Both the position numbers and the translations under genes were made by a program. Of a stretch of 16,000 bases of DNA, positions 1 through 10,629 are shown piece by piece. The notes under the pieces were generated by a model. It searched no databases and had not been told where the DNA came from. It saw nothing but the letters and a program-made list of their open reading frames with translations. The stretch lies in NCBI GenBank assembly GCA_012295275.1, contig CM022665.1:44085152-44101151 (forward strand). The letters run 5' to 3'. This stretch comes from Chrysomallon squamiferum. Taxonomy: Eukaryota; Mollusca; Gastropoda; Neomphalida; Peltospiridae. Position 1 is the stretch's first letter; the number at the start of each line of letters is the position of its first letter.

Positions 1-60
1 CCTGTGATGATGATGTTATCCCTGTCAGACATGATGTGTTGATATTTTGAAACTGAGGCA
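1..60 (+). ncRNA. SNORD1: Box C/D snoRNA copy 1, snR38/SNORD1-like (5' edge cut)
   Basis: Box C GTGATGA is at 4-10, guide GTTATCCCTGT at 15-25, box D' CAGA at 26-29, box C' GTGTTGA at 36-42 and box D CTGA at 53-56, followed by GGCA. The window starts inside the 5' terminal stem (CC visible, TG cut off). The guide can pair over 11 bp with ACAGGGATAAC of large-subunit rRNA. The nucleotide opposite the fifth position from D' is the second G of GGG, the position I recall as yeast 25S Gm2815 guided by snR38 (human SNORD1 family). It lies 412 nt upstream of exon 1 and would be released by splicing and trimming of the intron. The stretch between C' and D is not conserved between copies, so only the D' guide appears to be used. 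Confidence 0.85.
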
Positions 61-259
61 TTAAATTTGTTCAGAGGGGAAGCAAAAATAATTAAAATAA
101 AGAAGAGCAAAACAACTGTATATTTTAGTTTGTATGTTCAGACTTGATACTATTAGGTTTTGTTATTGTTTTGTTTTTGGTCCATTTCTGTATTCAGCAC
201 ACATTTTCAAAATTCTTTTATAATTGACAGTATTCAAGGTTTTTGTTACTGTTTTCTAA

Positions 260-301
<42 letters not shown>

Positions 302-472
302 TGTTTGTTATTGTTTTCTAATATATTGTCATTATTATTATTACTACTATTTGTTTGTTTGTTTGTTCAGTTTTCTGGTTGGATTTTATAAAAAAAAGAC
401 AATAAAAAGTATTACTGATATGTAATAATAATATACACAAAATTGGTATCTCAGTATTCTCTCCATTTTCAG
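61..472 (+). other. Intron before exon 1 (3' part)
   Basis: After snoRNA copy 1 it holds the (ATT)n tract and T-rich DNA up to the CTCCATTTTCAG acceptor. I see no other gene. Confidence 0.7.
263..300 (+). repeat. (ATT)n microsatellite
   Basis: About 12 uninterrupted TTA units. The poly-isoleucine reading frame over it is an artefact of the repeat. Confidence 0.95.
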
Positions 473-601
473 TGTCCAAAAATCAGTGATGTTGCCATGG
501 AAACCAGTGTGAAAATTGCCAAGCTTCTCATTGCAAAAGGATGTGACCCAAGTGCAAGAACGACAAACGGGAAAACACCCATCATGTTCGCTATAGAGAG
601 G
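473..601 (+). CDS. Exon 1 of window (residues 1-43)
   Basis: The acceptor is TTTTCAG before 473 and the donor is AGG|GTAAAT after 601; it starts and ends in phase 0. It encodes the second half of one ankyrin repeat (IAKLLIAKGCDPSA) and the first helix of the next (NGKTPIMFAIER), so earlier repeats must lie upstream of the window. Confidence 0.85.
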
Positions 602-3600
602 GTAAATTTATTTATTTGCTTTCTCATCGGAGCCATTTAATTTTCATTTGCATTTTTATGATTATTACTAATTTCCTTCTTCATCATGTAATCACAACAT
701 ATCGGCACAAAAATATTTTAATTTTTTTTTTTTTTTTTAAAGTACATAACAGACAAACAGTTGGACAGAAACTTATTAATATCTTTTTTTTATTATTTTT
801 TTCTTCTAATAATTAATTAATTAATAAAAAAAGAAATAACTCATCTTGCTACTGTAAGAAGTGGAGTGACTTCCAATCCATCTTCCAAATTGCATGTAAC
901 ATTCGGATTTGATCCAAATTGAAGTTAAAAAAATAAAGTATAAATAAACGAAACAGCTACAGTGTTATGATCTGATACTAAGATATTTCAAAATCAAATT
1001 ACAAGTTTGAAAGGGAAGTAAGTGTAAGTTATTATGAAATAATTATTGTTATACATGGCAGAGTCTGGTTTTACTAAATATATAAACCAACCACTTGATT
1101 GTGTATAAAATTTATTTAGGCAGTATGTTCACACTTGCACCAGAATATTTTAGTGCTAGCTCATAATTATTCATCTTGATACTGTTAGTGGATTTTGTTT
1201 GTTCATGTTGCTAAAGTTAAGAAATTCAGTGAAAAACCTTAACGGATGGGGGAAACAACTAGAATTTTTTGGATTCTTTTTTTTTTTAATTATTATTATT
1301 ATTTTTTTTTTTTGCCTGTGATGATGAAGTTATCCCTGTCAGACATGACATGTTGAGTTTTCTAAAACTGAGGCATGAAAATAATTATTTTTTTATTGGA
1401 TAGTTAGATTAAGCAACATGCTGATTTAGTATTTAAACAAACCTAACGGTTAGATTTGAACATGATTTGGAAAGAATTAAATAAACATCTGAATGCAAGA
1501 ATGACCTGACTAAAATTACATTTTGTGAAAAGGAATGGCCTCCTCCGAACAGTGTTGTTGATATTAATAGATTTAAGTTCAGTAATTTTATTGAATTTTT
1601 CAAAGAAATTGTAGAAAATGTATAAATATTTATAAGACTTTAATAGTGATGAATTTATTTATCTTTAAATTTTATTATTATTATTATTATTTTATTTTAT
1701 ATTTATTTTTTTATTATTATTATCATCATCATCATAATATTAATGTTATTTTACACACACACCAAGTTGAATATTTGATTTATGCTAACTGTTTAATTTT
1801 TAAAACTATTTCATTTCTATTTTAATCTATTTTATATTTTCCGTTACTTATTTATTCAGCTGAATTCGAAACTGGTGAAGTTTCTGGTAGAAAATGGAGG
1901 CACTGTGTCTGCAGAGAAGGACAAAGATGGTAAAAATGTGCTGCACTTGATGGCTGAACAGTGCATGACAACAGACATTGCTTCTCTGTTACAGATCTTA
2001 GCAGAACAGGTGAGATAGCTGAAAATACTATTTTCTAAAAATTAGTTTTATTTATTTTTATTTTTAGCTCAGCAGGTGAGAGTGCTTAAAATACTGTTTT
2101 CTAAAAGTTAGTTTTATTTATTTTTTAGTTTTAACTGAGCAGGTGAGAGTGCTGAAAATACTGTTTTCTAAAAATTAGTTTTATTTATTTTTTATTTAAA
2201 GCTGAGCAGGTGAGAGTGCTGAAAATACTGTTTTCTAAAAATTAGTTTTATTTATTTTTTATTTAAAGCTGAGCAGGTGAGAGTGCTGAAAATACTATTT
2301 TCTAAAAATAGGTTTATTTTTTATTTTTAGCTGAGCAGGTGGGAACAGTGAAAATGCTATTTTCTAAAAATTGTGTTTATTTATTTTTTATTTTTAGCTG
2401 ATCAGGTGAAAATACTGTTCTATTTATATTAGTTCTGTTTATTTTTATTTTTATTTTTTTTTTATTTTTTTTTATTATTATTTATTATAGTTCATTGCAT
2501 TTTTTTTCTGTTTTATTTCTGTGAAGAAATGTTTTTAAAGAAATAAACTGATTTTAAGGATAAATATTATTGTTTTTTAAATTGTTATATAATTTCCATC
2601 TTTTTTTTTAAATTAAGCGTTACATTTAAATCTGAATGTTTTTTGTTGTTGTTTTTTTTTGTTTTGTTTTGTTTAAACATTCTATTTTTTCTTTACTGTA
2701 TTTTGAATTGTTCTTTTTATTTTCTTCTTTTGTACATTTTTTTCATTTTTAAAAAAATATTATTTTTATTTTTGCCTGTGATGATGATGTTATCCCTGTC
2801 AGACATGACATGTTGAGATTTTTTATCCTGAGGCAAAAAATAAAATAAAAATAATAATAATAAATAAATAAATAAACTCCAAAGAATGTAAATTTATTTT
2901 ACATTAATAAAAATAATAAAAACTTTTTTTTTTATGAAGGATGATCTGTCGTTACTGATATTTATATTATTAATAAAACTATAAAATTGAACTAAATGGT
3001 TTATAATTGACGAATGATATTACTGAATTATAATGCTGCAGAAGCGAGAAGAAAACAAAGTGAAAAAGTCTGAGCCTATGGAAGTAGATGATGACAAGGT
3101 TGTGAAAGTCAATGGAGAATTGGAACCAGACAATGAGGTGCTCAAAACAATGGTGGAAGACACCGACAAACACGGAATGACGCCATTGTTACGAGCTTGT
3201 TACGTCTACAAAACATACACGGTAAAAAAAAAAAAAAACCTTTATTTTTTTATTTTTTTTTTATTCAGTTGGAATAGTTTTGTAATTATACAAACATGGA
3301 AATATATTTTGTTATCTTAAAGATAATATTATCACTGTCTTTAAATATTACTAATAACTTGTGTAAGAAATTACAAATCTTTTCCATTCACTATTAGGAT
3401 ATTCAGTTTTAGCTGCAAAATTCTATTACATAATCTTATAAATTGTCTTGAAATATTTTATTTTCTTCTAAAGAAATTTTTAATAATGTACAAATAAATT
3501 TTACTCAAGCTTTGTTTTCCTTTCACAAAATTTTCATTTTGTATTATTTTTTAAATTGCCTGTGATGAATTGTTATCCCTGTCATAAAAAGAAAAATGAT

Positions 3601-5684
3601 GAAAGTTTAAAAACTGAGGCAATGAAATTTTAAATGTAGAAAAATGTAAATAAATTGTAAAATAATATTTTGATCCTAACATTAAAAAAAAATAATAAAA
3701 AAATAATATGAAAATACTAAACAATATTAATCAAATTAAGAGTATTTAAATGGCATAAAAATTTAAAAAACAAAAAGAAAACTCTTTTATAATATTAAAT
3801 GTTTAACCATAAAGCTGTTAAAAGCCACTCTGCCTGAAATTCAGAAAATGGTCGCCCTCATATGCCTGGATTCACAATAAATATTGCCAATAATCATTAC
3901 AGTACTGCGTCATTAGACCAATAAACAAGTACAAATGGCACTTTTAGCTCACAAAAGTTTAACTGCGAGACCTTGTCAATTTTGTCCTTTTGAAGACCAG
4001 TAATAATGAAAAAAACAAATACTCCTGTTTTTTCTACATGCATCCTGCACTTTTCTCAGTTTTGGGGAAATGTTTCTATTACTTCATGTTTTACTTTAGA
4101 TGTATTTCCCACATCTCTGTTGTAAAGAAATATTTTATTTTTATTCCTGCCTGTGATGATTTTGTTATCCCTGTCAGATTTGACATGTTGAGACTGTGAA
4201 ACTGAGGCCATTAAAGAAATATTTCTCTGCATGTATTATATTAAAAATTCTTTTCCCCACCAAGGTTTATGTTGATATTTCTGGTTATTGAAAAAGTCTT
4301 TAAAATAATAAAATAAAGTGTTTTTTTTATAATAATAAAAAAAAAAAAAAAGAAGAAGAAGAAAAGATTTAATAGAAATTAAATTTAAAATTGTTTTATC
4401 TTATTAAAATTTATTTATTTATTTATTTATTTAATTATTTAATTTTTGGTTTGCTTTTTATTTTTCCTAAAAACAATTATTTAACATAAAGGAGATATTT
4501 TATGCCAATAAAAATAAATAATTCACAAAAGAGATACAAATAAAAAAAATATAAATAAATAATTAACAAAAGCTGTAATAATAATGTTATTGAATGAATG
4601 TATCAGTTTTTTTCTAATGTTTTTAATGTTTTTATTGTGTCTGCACACACACACAGACAATTAATAAAAACAAAATATTTAAGTAAAATTATCTTATTTT
4701 ATTAATTGCCTGTGATGATTTTGTTATCCCTGTCAGATTTGTCATGTTGAGATTGTGAAACTGAGGCATAAGTAATAGAAAATCGTTTTCATTTATTTGC
4801 TTTTATTTAAAAAATATATATTTTTACAGTATTTTATTATTATAATTATCTTTTATCTTTTTCCTTTTTACCTTTTTTTTCTTTTATTTTGACAGCTTAC
4901 TTTTTTTTTACTTCTAAAAATTGTTAAATTTAAATAAAAAAATGAAAAAAAAAAATTCAGAATGGCAGATAACTGAGTATTTCAAGAACTGAAAATGAAT
5001 GAACTCGGATGAAGCGATCAAACTTTAAATTTCAAATCTCTGTTACGGTTTATAAAATAATAAAATTATTTGTGTTGCAGCCTCCTCGTACACGTCTGAC
5101 AGATAATGAACTGGACCAGGTTTACCAGTTTGGACGAGATTTTATTCGAGTGCTGATCGAATTGACTGGAACAGACGTTAACACCACCATACAGAAAAAA
5201 TTGTTCATGGACAAAATTCCAGAAAAGGAAACGGACCAGTATGTGAAAGAAGGTGTGTTGCAAAATAATTTCTTGTATCTTCTTTTTCCCTTTTGTTCTA
5301 GTTTTTGAAACTCAGCTTACTTTAATTCCATTGTAATTATTATTATTATTATTATTATGATTATTATTATTATTATTATTTCTTCTTTTTTATATATATT
5401 ATTTATTATTATTGTTATTTTTGTTTGTTTTTTTTTTTAAATAAATTGTTTAAAAACACTTTTCACATTTAAAAGAAAATTTACCACAATACTTTTGTTC
5501 TTTTATTTTAAAAATAAACCAACTTCATTATGGTTTTATGGGACAGATGTTGTTGTTTTTTTAGATATTATATTTCCCTGTCAGTCATATATTTTCCTAT
5601 ATTATAAAATAAAGTGTTGATTTTTTTGTGATTATATGCTAGTTTGTGATTGTTGTTTACTTTGATTTGGCTGCACTCTTTCTC

Positions 5685-5740
<56 letters not shown>

Positions 5741-8700
5741 TCTCTCAATTTTTACTGTTTTATTCCAGGCAAATACACGATGGCCCACTTGATGGTGGAG
5801 GCCAAAGACAGACCAGCTAAAGTGGACAATGTCCTAATCTCCAACCCTGGACTGAAGCTGGTTCTTGACCATGCCCCAAATCTGGAGATTCGCAACATCG
5901 CAGGACTGACCCCTCTTATTATGGCCGTTGAGTCACAGAAACACGAAGTTGTCACATTACTGGTAAAAATTAAAATAAATAAACAAAGATAAGCATGTTG
6001 AGAACTGTTTATTATTTTAAATTGATAATTCGTTAAACAAACATTGAATAATTAAATTCTAATCTTTTAAATTAGATGCTTTTTAACCATTTATAAAAAA
6101 TTAATTTTATAATAATCATTCATGTATATAATTTTTCTCTGCTTTCCATTTATTTGTTATAAAAAATATTATTAGTTCATCTTTTTAAAAATACTTAAAC
6201 TCTAATCTTTTAAACCTTAGAATATTTTTTTAGCATTTAAACAAACAAAATTAAAATAATTAAAGGATATAATAAATGATAATCCAAATATTTGTTTTCG
6301 TTTTTAAAGAGTAGTTTCCCCTGTGACTAGATTTTTAAGAGTGGCCTCCCTTATAACATAATTTGTTTGCCTATGATGAATTGTTGTCCCTGTCAGAAGT
6401 GGGTGTTGATTCTATTCAGACTGAGGCACATTTTTTGTTAAATTAATCAGTTATTATTTAAATTAAAACTTTTTTTTATTATTATTATTAAATTGTTTAT
6501 TTTACATACATTTTCCTTTGAAACATAATTTAATTTGGAAAATATTAACTTTTTGCTAATTGTGTTTTATTTTATTATTTAGCTTGAATATGGGTCAAAT
6601 CCAAATGTTACGTACAAACTGGAAGATGGATCTGAAGTAACTCCACTTCTTACAGCAGCAAGGTAAGTTTATTGTTTATTTATTTATTTATTTATTGATT
6701 TATTGATTCATTCATATCATTTTTTTAATTTTGTATTTTGTAATTTTTTTTTATTCCTGATATCCAGAAATTCTAGATTTTAATAATGCACATATTACTG
6801 TTCTTACCTGATTTAATGTTTAATAATATTTTCCAGATTTAAATTTAGTTTTAAGCTAAAATTACTCTTGAGAATTTATAATCTATAATTTATAAACTTG
6901 AATTTGGCATTTCTAAATAACAGTTTGTCTGTTGTTGTTGTTTTTTTTTACCTAAAAATATGTAAAAGATGTAAAAATGTTTAAAATTTAAATCAAAATA
7001 CTTTCTAAATTATATTATGCATCTGTTGTTTAACTTTAAAAATTAAGTAATAAGATGTCAGTTAAGTAAATTTGGATTAATATATTTCATCTTAGGCTTT
7101 TGTGCAGTTTTGACTGCATTACTGAAAGCCTAAAATTTTAAATTTTATTTATTTCAACATCATGCACTGGTAGTGTGTGTGTGTAAGTAAGAGATTTTCT
7201 GACAATTTGTAACGTGCATATGTATTGCAGATACGGCAACTTGGCCTGTTTGAAACATCTGGTCAACGATCAAGCCAATGTCAAGGTCAAACACAGCAAG
7301 ACACAGAAAACACCTCTCCATTATGTTGCCCAGAACCGAGGTTTGTATGATTAGTTATTAAGAGACGACACCTGAACTAATGGTTATGCTTGAGTAGTTG
7401 GGAGATATGTAAAAGACTTGAGAATTTTTAAACTGAAATTGTTTTTAAATTATACATCTAATACCCAAGGATCAAATCCAGGTAGTATCTTCTGCCCAGA
7501 TGTTGCTGAGGGTGAAAATAAAAAATACTAGTGATTGGTTTGTTGGGTTTTTGGTTTTTTTTTCATGATATTAAATTTATTTAGACATATGTTCTGCCAA
7601 AATAATTTTAATTTTAATTTTAATTTTTTTAAATTCACAGTTTAGGGTCATGTAACCTTATTTAGTAAATAATTTTCTGTCTTGTTTCAAATTAATCACA
7701 AGTATAATGAATGAGAGGATAAATTTAATTTATGAAAGGTCATCAAATTGGTTAAACTTAACACCCTGATTATTTATTTCTACCTTAAAAATGTTTTTAC
7801 TGAAATAAATATACTACAGCTTTTCAGTAGTAAAAACAGATCTCAGAATTCTTTTAGATTTGTGTCATTTATTCCCTATTTCCTTATTCAACTGTGCAGT
7901 TACAGAAAAATATCTGCACCTTTGTTTTAAAAACTCTGTTATTTATTCCCACAGTGAAAATTAAATTTTTAAAATTTTCTTTTCATGTTTAAAATAGCTC
8001 ATGAAGCCAAAACGCTGTTGATGGCAAAAAGTTTGCTAATGGCTGGTGCTGACATCAATGCTGTTGACGAGGACAAATGTACACCACTACATCTGGCTGT
8101 CGACAGCAACCAAGGAACGTCAAATGCAAGCACTGATCTTGAAGAGTTCCTCTTAGACAAGGGAGCCGATCCTTTCTGTCTTGACAACCGGAAAAGGTTT
8201 CCCCTGCACTATGTGTTTATTAAGATCAACAGGTAATTGAAATGAATTAAACTGTAATATTTTAAACAAATTAGAAATAAATTTAGTGTTAAAAATACAG
8301 GATATAATCATTGATAATCCCAAGTTTTTTTTATTTCTAAATGAATTTTATGAGGAAAGAAAAGCCATTTAAATGTTTCTTTTTCAAAGAATACATTTTT
8401 AAAGAGTAGTTTCCCATGTGACCAATTTTTTAGAGTAGCCTCCCTTATAACAGAATTTCTTTGCCAGTGATGAATTGTTATCCCTGTCAGAATTGAGATG
8501 TTGATTCTATTCAAACTGAGGCACATTTTTCTTTTTTTATTCTCAACAAAAACCCACAGAACTAATTAATTTTCAACAAAGACTTACCAGTTTACCATTA
8601 TTTATTAAAGTGGTGTATATTTATTTAATAAATAACAAAAGGAAACAATGAATTTTTAATATGAAAAAATATATATTTTAAAAAGAAAGGTAAAACTTTT

Positions 8701-10535
8701 GATAATACTTCAGGTTAAATTTGGCATTTCAGCAAGTTTATTTCAGTGATACTTCAAACAAAATCTAACAATTCTACAAATTTAAATAATTTATTCTGAA
8801 TGCAGTTCTGTAATCAAAGTGTGTTACTTTATTCACAGAAGACAATCCTCAAATTTTCATCACTTTATTTTTAAAACCATTTTTTTAATCATTCAGTGAA
8901 AAAAAAAAAAAACATTTTTTTTTTATACACATTTAAAAAAAAAAAAGTTATTTTATTTAATTTCTGTTTTCCTCTCCCAACAGGCCAGTTGAGTCAACTC
9001 TGCACGACCCCATTGAACTTTGCCGTCTGCTCACAGCAGCCATGAGAGACAAGCGAATTGATGAACCCGATTCTTTCCAGCAGACTCCTCTGCATCTAGC
9101 AGCATATCGTGGAGCCACAATCTGCTGCATGCATTTCTTACAGGTCAGTCTAACAATCATTTATCTAATACCATCATCATCATCATCATTAATGTGGTGG
9201 TTATTATTATTACTGATGAGAGGTGTAGGGGTTTTTTTTGTTGTTTTTTTTAAATTATTTTTTTTGTTTTATTCCATGCATAGACATGTTGGTATCTCTT
9301 GTTGCTGCGATATACAGAATTGGTATTTAAATGAATTTTCAAAGATTTATTTCTGTTGTGATTAGTTGGCTTGATCCTTAGAGCCATGATCAGGGTTTTC
9401 ATCTGTTTTGTGTCGCATATTACACAGCAGTGAAGAGTTGATTAAAGCCAGTGAAACATTTTCTGAAAGATCTTTTGTTAACCTTCAGATTTGTATTATT
9501 TTGAGGAATTTTATTTCATTTTCTGTTAACAAATTAACTTTTATTTTTGTCTCATTTTCATCATATATTGATTGTATTACAAAATATATTATTTAATTAA
9601 AACAAAAATAATAATTTCATTTTCAGCGTCAGGCTCAGGTCAGTAGAAAAGACAAAGATGGAAACACTCCACTGTCCCTGGCTGTTCTCAATAAACATGA
9701 CAGGTAAGTGCTGCCTTGCATTTTTTTTTTTTTTTTTTTTTTTGATATTTTTTAATTTATTTATTTCAGTTTTTTTTTTTTAAATTAAGAACACTATATT
9801 AACAAATCTTGCAGAGAGAGCTATATGTTGTTGTTTTTTTATTATTTCAGAGTGAATTTATTGTTTTAATTAACTTAATCTTGAAAGGTGAAAAAATGTG
9901 TGTAAGCAGTATTTCATCAGAAAAAAAAAATATTTGCAGGTGTTTAAATTAGAGTGAGAGAGAGAGAGTTCACATTACCTTTAAACTTTTTTTTTTTTTT
10001 TATTCTTTCTTTTTTTAATTTTAAATTTTATTATTTTTTATTTATTTTTTAGTATGATTTTATCACTGCTTAAATGAACTTTATCAAAATTTAATCACAT
10101 TGCAGAATTTACTGTTGCAGTAATATTGTTATTTATTTTCATCTTCTTTCTCAGCTGTGCTATAATGCTCATACAGAAGGGGGCCAATGTCGCTGAAAGA
10201 ATTCACGTCCCATCCTCTGTTGGAGACAGCTACAAGAAAGACAGCACAGAAAACGACAAGAAGAAAGAAAGACCAGTTCTAAAATGGCGGCCATTACAGC
10301 AGTGGGCAAAAACATTCACCGATGAGAAAGAGACGTACACAATCTTCCAGGTGATATGAAATATCTGTTTTTTTATCTTTAAATTGTATGGTAAAATATT
10401 GTTTTTATTTCAGTTATTATTGCATTTTATCTTTAATTATTTTTAATTTATATTTATTTATTTATATTTACGTATTTATATTTATGTATTTATTTGTTTT
10501 ATTTTTTATTTCCAGCATCAGTAGCTGCTTCATTA

Positions 10536-10629
<94 letters not shown>

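Larger units (their letters stand above)
602..1859 (+). other. Intron between exons 1 and 2
   Basis: It carries the antisense exon 6 copy and snoRNA copy 2. The part at 945-1250 is unique, less repetitive AT-rich sequence with no gene that I can recognise; 1660-1760 is ATT/ATC-rich. Confidence 0.75.
3222..5080 (+). other. Intron between exons 3 and 4, longest in window
   Basis: It is 1859 nt and carries snoRNA copies 4, 5 and 6. The stretch 3800-4110 is more balanced in base composition, but I find no exon in it with ankyrin character and proper splice sites. The rest is A- and T-rich. Confidence 0.75.
5253..5768 (+). other. Intron between exons 4 and 5
   Basis: It contains the ATT tract, the possible snoRNA relic near 5572 and the CT tract. 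Nothing else. Confidence 0.7.
5963..6582 (+). other. Intron between exons 5 and 6
   Basis: AT-rich; the duplicated block with snoRNA copy 7 occupies its second half. Confidence 0.75.
8233..8983 (+). other. Intron between exons 8 and 9
   Basis: It carries the second duplicated block with snoRNA copy 8. From 8532 to the acceptor it is AT-rich with no recognisable element. Confidence 0.75.

Noticed and set aside
243-425. Open frame rich in isoleucine
   Set aside because: It is the (ATT)n tract read in frame.
1313-1375. The recurring 62-nt element as a MITE with TGCC/GGCA inverted ends
   Set aside because: No target-site duplications, always the same orientation, and boxes C, D', C', D plus an rRNA-complementary guide explain the conserved positions better.
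2331-2338. Real 8-nt micro-exons within the tandem repeat
   Set aside because: Each would shift the frame, while exon 2 joins exon 3 in phase 0 without them.
3990-4199. Open frame of 69 codons in the intron between exons 3 and 4
   Set aside because: No ankyrin character, overlaps snoRNA copy 5, and no matching acceptor/donor pair in frame.
7469-7479. tRNA B-box-like GGATCAAATCC, possible tRNA gene or SINE head
   Set aside because: No A box at the right distance and no cloverleaf; a SINE relic cannot be shown from one copy.
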